64,000 bases of DNA from Nissolia schottii (taxonomy: Eukaryota; Streptophyta; Magnoliopsida; Fabales; Fabaceae): positions 62,310 through 126,309 of the forward strand of contig QANU01008245.1 of the NCBI GenBank assembly GCA_003254905.1. The letters run 5' to 3'. Shown in pieces: positions 37,901-50,809 of the stretch; position 1 is the first letter of the stretch, and every line of letters begins with the position of its first letter. The notes beneath the pieces were generated by a model. That model was not told the origin of the DNA, searched no databases, and saw only the letters and a program-made list of their open reading frames with translations. The position numbers and the translations under genes are program-made.

Positions 37901-40900
37901 ATTGTTGCTGACAAAGTATTGTGCATTGATGAAATCTCTGCCTCTTTTTCCTTTAATTTTTCCTCTAGGGTATGATGACCCTCTAAATTATTCGTAAGCT
38001 CGCTGCAAGCACTTTGCAGTAATTGAATGTCAGCTTCTAGTTGCAAAACTCTGTTTTTGTTCGAGTCCCTTTCATCTTTGACCATTTCAAAAGCAACTGT
38101 TGTTTCTTTCAATTTATTATGCAAGTCTTCAATTGTTGCCGACAAAGTACTGTGCATTGATGAAACCTCTGCCTCTTTTTCCTTTAATTTTTCCTCTAGG
38201 GCATGATGACCCTCTACATTATTCCTAAGTTCGTTGCAAGCACTTTGAAGTAATTGAATATCCGACTCTAGTTGCTCCACTTTGTTTTTGTTCAAGTCTC
38301 TTTCATCTGTTACCATTTCAAAAGCAACTTTTGTTTCTTTCAATTTATTCTCTAAATCTTCAATTGTTGCAGCAACCTGCTCACTTCTAGATTCAAACTG
38401 TCTAATCAAAGTTTGAACTTTTCTAGAAACACTTTTCAACTTCTGTGTGGCTTCCATGTATTTGCTGTTCTTATGATCCTCTGCTTGTTCATCTGCTTCA
38501 AGGTTTAAATTTTCAACCTCAGAACCGTTGCCTGGTTGCCCAAGAATTTTGTCAACTTCAATCTGGAGTTCACTGGTAGCATCAGAGCATGCAAACAGCA
38601 ATACACCAATATCATTCTCCAAAGTGGCTATAATATTTTCCTTTTCCTCTTTTAACTTCTCCATGGTATTTTCTTTTTCTTTCATAATTTCCACATGATC
38701 AACAATAGTCATTATGTTGGTTTCTGTTTCCACCAGCTTTTCATGGAGAGGAGAAATAAACTCATCAATAGAATTAGAAAATTCATCAAACTTATCTGTG
38801 ATATGTTTGTTTCTCAACTGAAATCCTTTCATAATCTTTCCAAACGATGAGATTATGGTATCAATATCCGTGCCACTAATCTCTCTGCTGTCCAGTTCAA
38901 CTTCAAAACTTTCAAGGCTATCCAAGAATTCTTTTCTCATAGGTGGATCTTCCTGGAACATGCATCATATCATACTACGATAAAGGTATACAATAAACAA
39001 AATGCACAGAACCATATTAACAAATACACCAACACAGAGAGAGAGAGAGAGATGATTTGGCAGAACCATAAAACTTTAAAAGTACATATACCTGATCTCA
39101 AAAGCTCCATGCAATTTACTAATGATTACACACACGGCAAAAAAGCATTATACATTAACCACCATTAATTTTCCAGCAATATTTTATATGGATACTGTTA
39201 CACACCCAGCAGCTGAAGCTGAGTCAGTAGGGGTGGCCACCCAAAAAGGAAAGGTAATAATTCCTCTTTCATATTTTTATTCCAGAAGAAACAGGAAAGA
39301 GAAGAACAAAATAGGAGGGAATAATATCTGATTTGTTGAGAAAAAATCAGGATTTAATTAGGGAAAGAATAAAGCAGAAAATAATCAGTTAGAGACAAAT
39401 AAGGGAGGAGGATTTTTAGGAGAAAAATAAGCTAATCCCTTGATTCTCTCCCATTGATAATTATAAGGGGATCATGGGAGAAAGGAAAGGCATTTAGTTA
39501 TTCAAAACCGAGAATTAGGCATAGGGGACCAAGGGATCCTAAAATTCCCAGACTATTTTCTGTTTCCAGTTCGTGCATTTCAATATTTCAGTCATCCCTG
39601 TTTTGGTTCTGTACCAGAAATTCCTCATTGGAATTTCCTGCATAATCAATAAACACCAAGGCCATTTCAGCAATTCCTTTTTTATTGGTACCAGTTCTTA
39701 CAGATACATAGCTTAGTTTTCAGATGACTTGAGTGGCAAGAATATGTAGGTTTAAACAATACAATATTGGTTATTGAACCCACACAACATGAGGAAATAA
39801 TAAAGCGTAAAAGAGGATGGTAACGACTTTACCTCCATCATAAGGTGTCCTTCAGAATCCTTAGCAGTCATGGGAACAATGTGGCCTCTTATTTTATTCA
39901 GCACAAGATCCATATTTTTCAGGACCTCACATTTCCTCTCAAAGCTTTGTTTTACTCTGAGAAACAGAGTATTGTCTTTCATAAACACCTGAAGATCATT
40001 AAGGAGTCCAATGAGCTCTACAGACCTGTTTTCTAGGCTGCCATTCTTTCCAGCTAACTCATCCATGCATGAATTCAACTTAAAACCAAGAGAATATATC
40101 TCCTCTTTAGCAATTTTATTTGCTCCTTCCAGGGAAGAAATATCATTTTGCGCCTTCAATATTGCATCCTCCAGTGATTTTATAGTTGCATTGGCATCTA
40201 CCAATTTGCTAGCATTATCCACAGCTTCATCCTGCAGCTTCTTCATTTCATTTTTCATATCAGTTTTGAGAACTTGGTCGGCATTATATTTTTCAGTCAA
40301 TAAATTGACATTAATCACATTCTGAGATAGTTTATCTTCTAGATCCTTTATGGTCCTGCTGGCCTCTGCTAGTATGTCTGTCTGCCTTGTTGCTTCATCT
40401 TTAACTCTCTCTAACTCTGCCTCTGCAGCAACTCTACAAACTTGAGCCTGCTCTTTTTCATTGGAAAGAACAGAAATATCTTTTTCAGCCTGTGATAAGG
40501 CATCTTCAAGTGACTTGGTATCACTACAAACTTCAGAAACTTTTTCTTTAACCTTCTGCAGCTCTTCCACAGCTCTTGATTTCTCACGTTCTAACTCTGA
40601 CTTTTCTTCCGCAAGTTGAGAAACTCTCTCCTCTAAAGAAGATAATCCCCGTTCATGGGATTTTACATTTTCTTGGGCTTCTGCTAATTTAGTTTCAAGT
40701 ATAGTGGCTTCCTCCTTTACAATTTGCAACTCTTGATCTGCATGTACCTTAGCATCTTGGCATTCACTGACATAACCAGCTAGCCTTTTCACCTTTTCTA
40801 CGGGTTCATCAAAAGCTCGATCAACTGGAAGGAGGATACCATCAATACACTCCATCACTCTCTGTAACACGTTATTGCTCTCCATCAAAAACTGTTCAAA

Positions 40901-43530
40901 CTGATTCCTTTCCGTTTTCATTTCCAGAAGATCAGCCTCTAACTTCGGGATGCCTTGCACATCACTGGACAATCTATTGATCTGGTCCCTGTATTCAGAA
41001 ACTTCAGATTCTTGCATCTGCAAATCAAGCTTCAATTGCTCTATCTCTGAGTTCTTTTCATTTATAAGACCTTTTAGATTGTCCCTATCTTGAACCAGCC
41101 CCTTTCCTTTCTTAACTGCCATGGACAACTTATCCCTAAGCATGGAAGACTTCTCCTCTGATCGTTCAAGATTTTTCAGTAGAGAACTTCTTTCTTCTTT
41201 CAGTGCTATAATTTCCTGAGATGCCACTTTCAACTCATTTGACAGCTTATTCACATCAGATCTAACTAGTATCTCTTCTTCCAGTATATCCTCATAGAGC
41301 ATTAAACCTTGTTCCCTAACATACAAGAGACTTTGAATCTTTTCAAGCAGCTCGACATCAATATAAGATGCACTAGAGAGGGGGTCATTCTGTCCTAATT
41401 TTTGAAAGCATAAATCAATTATCATAGAAGTGTTAGAAGGGGATTGACCAATCCCTTCATCTTCCAGGTTTAGGCCAGAAAGGTCAACTAGCATCTTCAC
41501 TATCTGATCCTTCTCCAAGGAAAACTGATGGTTCATGCCAACAAACTCTTCAAATTTGAACTTCAAATCAGTTAATTCTGACTGAATGTAATCTTTTTCC
41601 TGTAATTCCAGCACAAGTGAAATGCTCAAGCGATCAATATAGTGGCGGGAGGCTTCCATGATTGTAGAAATTTCTTTCTGCAAAACATAAGTATCATCCC
41701 TAGCCCTATAAAAAGAATCCCTCAGCCAATTCATTTGTGATTCCAAATCAGACAATGAGACATGTTCAGGTAGGTCCAGTAGAGATAGAGTATCTTTCAA
41801 TTTGCATAAATCCAGGAAAGCACCCTTAAGCACATTTCTGTCATCCACAAGCCACCTTACTTTCTCCGGCAAATCAGACATTCCAGGCTGATCAGGTTCC
41901 GCATGAGACAAGATTTCTTCAACTAGTTCGAAAATTGTATTATTTTGTAGTAATGAGTTTTTCAAGGATTCAACCATACTCTCACTACGGGCCAACTCCT
42001 CCTTTGTAAGTTCAGCAGCTTCTAGTGCAACAGACTTCTCCTGCAATTCATTTAAACATTTCTCAAGATCATTGGATCTTTCAGCCAGTGATATCTTTAG
42101 TGAGTCTCGCTGCTGTACCAGTGCCTTTCCTTTAGTCACAGCCATACTAAGCTTTTCTTTGGTATTAGCACATTTAACCTTTTCCTGCTCAAACTCTGCT
42201 TTCATATTTGCAAGTTCAGTGTTTAAAGTCCCTATCATCACCCTTTCCTTGTCAAGATCTTCGACCAGTTTTTGATTTTCATCTTCTAACTGAGCAAGTT
42301 TTTCGACCAACTCTGCTTCCTTTCTTTTGATCTCTAGTAACCCACCACGAGCATCAACAAGTATGTTCCCATATTCCTGCTGTCTGGTATCCAAGCCAAC
42401 CTCAGAGAAAGACTGCCCAAGTTGATAAATTTCAGAAAGAATCTGATTATACTGTTCAATCAAAAGCATAGTGCCTTCCTCAATATGAACTATTTTCCCG
42501 CTTATAGAGTTATCCAATATTTGCTCCTGATTAACAACTGCTGCAAGAGAGGATATTGTCTTATCCACTGCAATCTCAATATTTCGATCCTTTTCAAGCT
42601 GACTTTCTGATGAAGCTTGCAAATTCTCACTGGATACAATTAACTGGGCAACCTTAGCATTAAGATCCTCTATCTCCTGGTCCTTCACAGAAAGAAGTGC
42701 TTGAAGGTTACTTATAGTAGCCTCAGTGTTCGGTCGTTCATCTGAAGCTGTTTTCACAAACTCCAAACATTCTTTTATCATCTCCTTCAACGAAACACCA
42801 GCCACCTTTGTAACTTCAACCTCACCTTCATATGGAAACGACTGGTGCGAACTCAGAGCCTTTAGCTGACGATGAAGATCAACCACTCCTTTGGCAACGG
42901 TCTCCCTTTCTTCCTGCACCACCAAAAAAAAAGAAAAAAAAATCATCAACCAATTACAAATTTCACCAGTGCTAACTGAAACTAGTCCTTGCAAACCACA
43001 AACAACAAACCTGGTAACCCTGCACAATACGTTCTTTCTCAGCAACAGCCATCTCAAGTGTACGGCGCAACTGTTCCACCTGGTCGGCCGAGTAACCATC
43101 TCCAACCCCATTGCCCAATTCAACAAAATGACCCTCTTGATGCAGCACAACTTGATCCACCTCTTCACCTTCTTCAACTTCCCCAGCTGCAGCTCCTCCA
43201 TTGGCATCACTTTGCTTACCATCCAATGTGATAAGCTCATCAGGGCAATCAACAAACATGTCATCTCTAGCAACTTCCTCAATAGATTCCGCATCACCAT
43301 CAACCTCCACCTGCTTCACTCAATCGCAACAATTAAAAAATATCAAATCAAAACATGGCACTGAATTCAATTCTGAAAGGCTAGGGGTAATTGGCAGTTA
43401 CCTGAGTAATTGCTGCCGAAACGTCTTCTTGGTAAGTACCAGTGACAGATTCGGTAACCCCATTTGGCTGGGTTGTATGTTCGTGCCCGATTTGAGAATC
43501 CGAATCAGCTTCCGAGTGATTCTCAGACAT
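34907..43530 (-). CDS. TNO1: TGN-localised SYP41-interacting coiled-coil protein (TNO1)
   Basis: Eight exons: 43530-43402, 43310-43011, 42913-39833, 38952-37665, 37563-36911, 35965-35815, 35739-35658, 35009-34907. They give 1928 aa; Arabidopsis TNO1 is about 1800. The acidic N terminus (MSENHSEADS, EEVARDDMFVDCPDEL) is followed by coiled coil over almost the whole length and a C-terminal anchor LGLIGYLFILHIWLLGTIL. TNO1 is a tail-anchored golgin-like tether of the trans-Golgi network that works with the SYP41 SNARE in vacuolar traffic and salt tolerance. Exon 3 alone is 3081 nt. Exon 4 holds three tandem 77-residue units at about 1365-1595. All phases close. Introns carry a solo LTR (intron 3), a MITE with tandem duplication (intron 5) and a MITE (intron 7). 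Identification rests on domain layout, ends and microsynteny. Confidence 0.87.
35136..35403. mobile_element. MITE in TNO1 intron 7
   Basis: The left end CAATTTACCCCCTTGAA matches the complement of the right end TTCAAGGGGGTTAAATTG, and the inner sequence contains a further pair around TTGATTTGCAC / GTGCAAATCAA. 268 bp, non-coding. Confidence 0.75.
36352..36597. mobile_element. MITE in TNO1 intron 5
   Basis: The left end GTATGTTGGGTGGGAGGG plus TTTTTG is matched by the complement of CAAAAACCCTCCATCCAAAC plus ATAC at the right. GGGTATGTTTGG-type ends are common in legume and other plant MITEs of hAT type. 246 bp, non-coding. Confidence 0.65.
36521..36714. repeat. Tandem duplication of about 97 bp spanning the MITE end
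   Basis: Units 36521-36618 and 36619-36714 both start ATGACTCCATAAATTAAAG and end GTCAGTTTGAACCAC, with a few substitutions and indels. The duplicated unit includes the right MITE end plus flank, so the duplication came after the insertion. Confidence 0.85.
37678..38370 (-). repeat. Three tandem 231-bp units within TNO1 exon 4
   Basis: Units 38370-38140, 38139-37909 and 37908-37678 each encode 77 residues starting ATIEDL and ending SSMHSTLS or close to it. Conserved anchors are DIQLLQSAC, EGHH and LEEKLKEKEA. No frame is broken and 77 equals eleven heptads. Confidence 0.95.
39196..39702 (+). mobile_element. Solo LTR with 5-bp target duplication in TNO1 intron 3
   Basis: It starts TGTTACACACCC and ends GTTCTTACA (TG..CA) and is flanked on both sides by GATAC (39191-39195 and 39703-39707). 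CAATAAAC near 39648 is a possible polyadenylation signal on the plus strand. No internal region remains, so it is a solo LTR left by recombination, opposite in direction to TNO1. 507 bp. Confidence 0.85.
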
Positions 43531-45239
43531 TTCAATCACTCAGCATCTAAATGCCACCCTCCCAAACAATATTCGGATCTGCAATTACAAATTAGAAAGT
43601 AGTAGAATCATTGAATCCAAATCAAATCTCAATAATAAACCAATTAAAATCTAAAGTCAAGCAAACGAACCTGAAATTTAATTAGTAATAGAAACCCTAA
43701 AGATTAAATTGGGTATGATTTTGTGCTACCAAAGATTGATTAACGAATCTGAGCGAGTCCCAAGCAAACTGGAAAATGCGCTTCTGTCATGCCGACGAAA
43801 TTAGGATTATAAGAAAAAAAATTTAAAAAGGATAATTTTTCTTTCTGTCTTTTTTTAGTTGTGTTATGTGTGCCGTGTTCGTTATTTTAAATGACATGTT
43901 ATTAATAAAATAATTATTATTCACTCATTAATTATAAATATTTTTATATATGATATTATATTAACAGTATGTTAATATCCATTTTATTGCATATGTTGAG
44001 TTTTTTTAAAAAAAAATAAAGGAAAGCGATATTATGGCTTGGGAAAACGGCAACGTTACAAGACTCGCCGTTGACTTTATTGGCTGTTTTCACACTTGAA
44101 ACGACATAATTTCAATGAGCTAAGACGTCGTTTTGAGTTAATTGCTAATTGCTCTCTAAATTGTTTTTTCGTGCATTATACATGACATGCATCAAGAGAT
44201 CTTTCAAAGGTTGTAATGGGGTCAAGGTCAAGGTGGGATATTATATGGCTAATGAGCTAAAGTCTAAGACTTAGTAGAATCAGTAGCATATGTGTTAACC
44301 AACTATGTAACGACCTTAAACTCCACTAGCTCCTCTCTATTCTCCAATTAGTTTGGTGACAAATTCTCAACCACTTTTATTCAATTTTTTTTCATATTCT
44401 TGTCAAAAAAAAAATTCAATAATTCTTAGGAATTGGGTCACCATTTACCCACCAACCAGTTTCTGTTGGTGCACCTAATTGGTTGTTTTATAGATTTGTT
44501 GCCTCAAAAAAAATTATATGGGCAATTATATTTTTTTCAACCAATCAGAGCAATTGTGGTTGCTCTTCCCCTACTTTGAATGCTACATGTCCTCATGTAA
44601 CCCCACACTTATTGCTTAGCACATATGTAGGTATATACCACAATTCGCCTAAGCCCTAAAGCTAGGTGTATCATGGTTTTTTCTCAGTTATCAGCTTGTA
44701 TTGTGATAATTATTCAACAAAAGGCTAAAAAACTCAAATGGGCTAACAAGGATCAAACAACCAAAGTAGGTTACTATGGATTTGTAAGCTAAAAATCACA
44801 AAGAGTGCCTCAATCATGTCACATGTAATAAATAAAGGTGAAAGTGCAATGCAAAGAATCGGGCAAGTTCTAGATTTGAAAACTAGTGAGTGTGCACACA
44901 TCAAAGAAATGTATGGCGTGTAGTGTGGTCATCCTATTAAAGGCTCAAAAGCTTACTAAGTATTTTCATCCAATTAATTAAAACATGTCAAGATCTATAA
45001 AATGCTCACATAAACACGATGTTTTAACATACATAACCAAATAAAGCATTTCACATTGCCCAGATCAACCATCAACTAGTCTAAATCATCCCATATTTAT
45101 GAATTTTCTCAATTACTGCACATACACACAAAATAAGACTATTGTCCTAAGCATACCAAAATAAGAACTTTTCCACCCCACACTAAAAGAAGTGCACGCA
45201 GGAGCAAAGACAAAAAAAAAACTAAGGAAATAAAAGAAG
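43531..45239. other. TNO1 upstream region and spacer
   Basis: The TNO1 5' flank (43531-44100) is followed by AT-rich DNA without a gene. A leader intron or exon just upstream of 43530 cannot be excluded. 44640-45240 has the look of retroelement 3' sequence but gives no diagnostic feature. Confidence 0.4.
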
Positions 45240-48200
45240 AGGGAAGAAAAACTCATAAGCGGTGGGTTGTCTTCCACTCAACACTTTTGTTTAATGTCCT
45301 TAAGTTGGACGATCAGTGTCCTTCTCATGGAGGATCATGTTTGAATTGGTCCAAGAACACCCACCAAGGTATGCTTTGGTGGCCTCCACCGGGGGTCTCA
45401 TACCATGTAAGTTATGTCATGGCCTTTGAAGCCATATTTCTTTTGGGACCCAATCATTGTGATCTTTCATTGATGCCTTGAAGTTTTGAGGCTTCGCCTT
45501 GGCTTGGTCATTTAGCAATAATTAACTCCAAGTGGAGATGGATGAAAGTTCCCCTTAGGAGGCTGCTTGAACCTTTCGTTCACACGATCTAACCTTCCCC
45601 GAGTAGCAATGATAGAGTCCCCAAGCCATTCACATAAGGCCCGCAACTAGCCATCAGTCTCCAAGTGAGCATACTCACATGGTCCAAGGAGGGAGACATG
45701 TGTATCAGAGTGCAACTCGAGTGGTGGTAACTAATAGGGTAGGAAAGAGGATTATGGAAGTAATGGAATAGATAAAGGGAATTAGGAAAAAAAACAGGCT
45801 CAACCAACACCTCTACCACGCCAGGAATAACACAATTCATATGTGCTTCTTCCTCCAGTTGTGGCTCCTCATACACCATCTTTACATCAAATTCATCATC
45901 ACGAGTGATGAACCATGATGTCTCTTCCACCAAAACCTCTTTAGGCCCATAGCCATTGATGATGTTAAGCGACGAGTCTTCACACACAACCTCATTATCT
46001 TGGTGATCCTCTCCCCAATGCTCACTAGATGCACCCATGGTTTCATTAGCCTTTAACTGATTTATCTCATATTGCACCTCTTGCATCACCCTCTGGTTTT
46101 TCTGCATCATCCTCTGGGTTTGTTGTATTATTCTCATTATCTCATGCATCATTGTAGCTTCAAAATCGAGAGATAGGGTAAGAAGTTGTAAAGTTTGTTG
46201 CTTGTAAGGGGGAGGCTGGCATGAGGATTCTAGTGTGGATTGGCAATATGTGAGCTCTAGTGGGCAAGAATGTAGTAGATACAGGTCATGTGGGTATGGT
46301 GGAAGTTCGAGTAGGGCTGGTTGGTAATGGTATGAAGAGGTTGGGTGGGAGAGAGGAAGCTAAGGTGTGAGGCAAGGTTGGTAGGGGTAGGATGGTAAAT
46401 TCATCATACCACATTGTCTCAAGTGGTCTTCCCATTGTTGTTCAGACAGCTCGGCGATATGTCGTGGCAATGTTTGCATTACCCTCTGACTTATGACCTC
46501 AGGCAATCCTTCCAAATCTTCCATCCTGCGGTCATATCTTTGTTCAAAACTGTCGCACTTCGCTCCATTGCCTGAAAAGTAAGAGACACTAGACCATTGC
46601 GAACTAGGAAAAATGTTAGAGTACATGATAAGACATTTGTTTTAGAAATAACAACAGAAAAATAAAATAAAAAATGAAAAAAAATGCAAATTAATTTTTT
46701 TAAGAAAATAGACCAAAGCGGAAAAATAAATAATAAACTAAAATAAAAAAATAAAAAGAAAAAAGAATTGACTAAACTGCTTCCTCAGCAACGGCACCAA
46801 ATTTGACACAGATTGTCACCTATCTCTTTATCAAATAATTTAAAAATCAAACCAACCCAAATAAAGTCCAATATAGGGTTGACTCGGTTCGTCTCACAAG
46901 GAAGGACCTAAAGTCAATTAAAGTAATCTGGGGGTTTGAATTGAGTGAATTTGATTAAAAGAAATTAACAATTAAATAAAAACATTATCCTGCATACTGT
47001 TTTTCTTGGATTAACGATTAATTATCATTGGTTCCTCAACTAATAACTCATAAAACGGATGTTGTTTCATTAGTCAAAGATCTCTAACTAATGCACAATT
47101 TACTTAAAAGATTACAATCGTCAATCTCCGAAGCATTAACTAATATAGGGATTAACAACTAAGATCTCATTATCAAAAACATATACTAATAATATTCTCA
47201 CTCAATTATACAGCCTAATCAGATCTTATTAGTTCCAAAAGGTTCCCTAATCCTAATTTAATAAATCCTACAATCGTCAAGATCTATAAATTTAGAATTA
47301 ATTATAACCAATAACATGCAATCACAATATTATTAATTAGAATGAGAAAGAGTTAAATAATCATGAAACACGAAACCTTCAATTAATCCTAATCCTAGAA
47401 TTACCGCATGCAAGATATTATGAAACTACTCTTCCATGAGTGGAGGATAAGAACTCATAATGGTAAATTAAGTAAAATAGAAATAGATCTGAAAATTATA
47501 AATAAAACCTGAATTAAATTAATGGCAAGAACAATAGTCGAACACGCAAGAACTCGAACGCGATCGCGAGAGCTCTAACAAACTTCCGATGGAAAAAAAC
47601 TATCTAAGCATGACTAACAGAGACCTACGATTTTGGGAAAATAAGGAAAAATTATAGAGAAACAAATCTAAGAGGCAGAACAACGAGAGAGAATGTCTAT
47701 TTATATGGGATGGACCCAAAGTGAGTGAAAATCTCGCACTTTTAACACAACAGCTGGTAAAATGGTGATAATTTTGGCTATAAATATTAGATTTAGGTGA
47801 TTCAAGCATTCAATTAAAGCTAAAAGATAAATCTAGAACTTTGTAGTTGAAGTCAAATTGAGATTCAATCTCCATCATGGCAAAAAATTCGTGACAAAGT
47901 CAATGTTAAAAATCATCAGCAAATCTTTGACCAAATTTTTTTGAATTTTAATTCAAATTTGTATTTTATGATCATAATATTCTCTTCAAATCTCTTCTTG
48001 AAAATTTGTATCTTATCCAATCTTCTTCAAATCTTCAATAATCCTATTGGCAATTTATTTTTCTGCAATTAAAATAGAAAACTAAAAAGGGACAAAAAAA
48101 TCAACAAATTGATTTCTAGAATAAAAAATAGTTCCTTAAATTGCATTTTTCTCAATTTCTCACAAAAGAGGGATTTGTGGAACAGAATATTTAGCAATGT

Positions 48201-48500
48201 AAATTAAATATGATAGCAATTAAAAATGCAATTTAAGCAAGTAGTATTTGATTTGAAGGTAAAGGCGATTGAGATTCCGATTTCACTACTAATGTTCCCC
48301 TTAATTCAGGTTTCTTTGTTATTCAAATTGTTTCCAAAGAACAACATAAATTCCTATTCTAACGCAAGTCTCTCTCGAGATTGTGCGTACCTCCTATGAT
48401 CGACCCGATTAACCAATCTCCTAAAATTAATCTAGTTCGCCTAGGGATTACGGTTTTATGAATCTTTGGTAGAGTGTAAGGCTAAGGGTTGTACCACCCT
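45240..48500 (-). mobile_element. Gypsy-type LTR retrotransposon remnant without pol
   Basis: Read on the minus strand, TTTGGTGCCGTTGCTGAGGA at about 46810-46790 is the usual start of plant gypsy interiors just inside the 5' LTR. The LTR extends rightwards from 46804 to about 48500 (right end not fixed) and contains CATATAAATAGAC near 47700 as a promoter. Downstream lie two unplaced open stretches, 46626-46360 and 46152-45589. The second begins with a Gln/Met-rich coil (IIQQTQRMMQKNQRVMQEVQ). No protease, RT or integrase is seen, so this may be a large non-autonomous derivative. Confidence 0.55.
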
Positions 48501-48582
48501 CTATTCTTATCTCTAAGATATAGCTAAGTGATGATCAATCTCTTACTACCACCTAGGTTTCTTTTCTCAAAGTTCCCTTATG

Positions 48583-49060
48583 TTTACTAATAGAGGAGAA
48601 TCTCTAACTAACTTTGTTAGGAGTTAGTTAGAGCTGTTAGCTTAGTTGTTAGCTTGTGTTAATTAAAGCTTGCTAAGTTAGTTACAAATAACTTGCAGAA
48701 CAAGTCACTATGTATTTTGTGTATATAAGAGCTCAGCTCTCATTGATTCAATACAACTTCAATTTCTCATTTCATTTTTCTCTCTGAAATCTGTCATGGT
48801 ATCAGGAGTAAACGCTTCCGCATTCCTTCTCACATGCTGTTCCTTGCTTTATTTTCAGTCCTATCAGGAACTGTCCCCTTCCATTGTCATTAACCTACCT
48901 AATGGCCAAGTCCTATACTCCAAGTATGCAGGATCGGTTCACCTTTCTGATTCTCTATGTCTTTCCAATGTGCTGTATCTACCTAACTTTCAATTTAATC
49001 TTATAGCCATTACACGGTTATTAACAAAGTTAGTTAGAGATTCTCCTCTATTATTTACTA
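48583..49060. repeat. Inverted repeat of about 37 bp flanking a copia scar
   Basis: The left arm TTTACTAATAGAGGAGAATC followed by TCTAACTAACTTTGTTA (48583-48619) is the complement of AACAAAGTTAGTTAGAGATT followed by CTCCTCTATTATTTACT (49023-49060), nearly perfect. Confidence 0.85.
48616..49022 (+). mobile_element. Copia LTR, primer-binding site and short pol scrap
   Basis: LTR-like sequence to about 48796 has TATATAAGAG near 48723 and is followed by TGGTATCAGGAGTA (primer-binding site, 48797-48810). The interior then jumps to a fragment reading IVINLPNGQVLYSKYAG and LCLSNVLYLPNFQFNLI, the segment before copia integrase (GAG-pre-integrase type). Gag, RT and the 3' LTR are missing. The element is a large internal deletion product. 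Confidence 0.7.
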
Positions 49061-49094
49061 ATAATTCATTAATGGCTAGTTAATAAAAAGCATT

Positions 49095-50809
49095 TGTGAT
49101 GACCCTTTGAAGGGAAGAGCAAAAAAAAAAGGGTCAGAATTAGTCCTATATCGAATGTAGCTATAGAAGGGGGCCTCCTCCTCCCTTTATATATAAAAGC
49201 TTCCCGTGAGTGTTTAGACTTCCTAATTCACTCTAAAGCTTGAGAGGTCCCATTTTTGTGAGACTTTTTGCTCTAGTTATATTTTTATTTCTTTTCTCTC
49301 TCTCTTCTTCTGTTCGTGAGGAAGTAGTGCCTCCACATAGGGTGTATGGAGCTCCCAACTTAGTGCTCCTTAGCGGTCAGCCATGTTAAGGTGAGTGACT
49401 CTCTTCATGGTTTATTTTAGGCCATGTATTTATTTTTAAAGTTGTTTATTTATTTTATTTTAGCATTATTTTATTTATGAATGTTTTATAAAATTCTAGG
49501 AGATGAAATTTATTATTTTATTTAATTAGTTATTTTCTTATATTATTTATTTAGAATCCTTTTTAATTATGAAATAAATATTTACGAAACTATTTTAGAA
49601 AATCATGAAATTATTTTAGAACTACATGGGACCACATTTTATTGCATTAAATATATTCATGTTGTGTGTATATGATTAGCATGAAGCAATATAGAAATTC
49701 TTTTATTAAGGGTCTTTAATAAAGGATAATGGTTATGGAAAGATTCTAGTGGGAGAAGAAGACCTATGTTAAGGAAAAGTTCTGGCTAAGGACAAGACTT
49801 GGTATTTAAGATGTCTATTGTGATGCACCTAGCTCTCTTACTTGGGAACCTCCTTAAACATGAAATATTAATCTACCTTTATTTTTCCACGATAAAACAC
49901 TTAAAGATATTAAGTCATGTTATGATATCAATATAAAGATTATGTTATGGTGACCATGCTATATATTTAAAACTATTCTCATAGGAGTATATCTACGATA
50001 GAACTGTAAGTCAGCGACAACCTACGTTGACCCTGATATACCTTATACGATCGAAAAATATAATAGAAGTCATGTAGATTAGGGGAAAGACCGTAAAGCC
50101 CAGACATGACAGCCCATGATGCCCGATGTCATGTAGATTAGGAGCAAGACCGTAAAGCCTGAATATTTCAAGAACAACGAAACCTAATGCTCGAATTGTC
50201 CCTGAATATTTCAAGAACAACGAAACCTAATGCTCGAATTGTCTATCCAGAGAACTCTCAGACTATATTATATTTTCAAATGTTTTATGTATTAGTTATT
50301 ATTAAGAAATTTTTTATGCTTGTGTTATATATATTATACATTGCATTTGCATGCCATGGTTTTTCGAAGTGTCCCATGTCACTGTGTGGACGGCTTCTTG
50401 CTGAGACTCTCCCAAGAGTTCTCACCCCTCACCTCCCCCTCCAGTTATAGGTTATGAAGCAGCGTAGCAGAGCATAGAGTTTATGGTCATATAGCGACGA
50501 CAGAATCCAAGAGTCAACAGTTAATCTTGAGGTGAAGCTATATATGATAATTGTAGTTTATTTTTATTTCGTAATCAAGTTATGCCTAGAGTGCTCTAAT
50601 TGTATATAGGCAGGATCCTCAGATTAGTCGCGTATTTTATCATGCATATTTATATTTAATGTAAAAGAGTTTACATTTATTCAGAAAAGAAAATGTTTAT
50701 TTGTTTTAATTAAAGTTAAAGTGCATGTTTTTACGAAAAGTGTTCCAGAGGCTTCCGTAAGAGAACTAATCTCTTGTGTGCCGGTCATGTCTCTAGTTGG
50801 GGCATGACA
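49095..50809 (+). mobile_element. Gypsy-family solo LTR (copy 3)
   Basis: It starts TGTGATGACCC and ends GGGGCATGACA and shares many blocks with 26210-28704 (GTTCGTGAGGAAGTAGTGCC). Flanks GCATT on the left and ACATT on the right look like a target duplication with one change. No primer-binding site follows. It contains a 43-bp-period direct repeat at 50159-50243. Confidence 0.75.
50159..50243. repeat. Identical 42-bp direct repeat inside the solo LTR
   Basis: CTGAATATTTCAAGAACAAC and the following 22 bp occur twice (50159-50200 and 50202-50243) with no mismatch. Just before it, a block containing GTCATGTAGATTAGG and AAGACCGTAAAGCC is also present twice (50073 and 50128 regions). Confidence 0.9.

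Noticed and set aside
42972..43364. Open stretches on the plus strand opposite TNO1 exon 2
   Set aside because: The minus-strand exon has correct splice sites and phase with its neighbours; the plus-strand reading has no family features.
45287..45481. Plus-strand open stretch with Trp/Pro-rich segment
   Set aside because: Lies within a minus-strand retroelement remnant and has no domain features.
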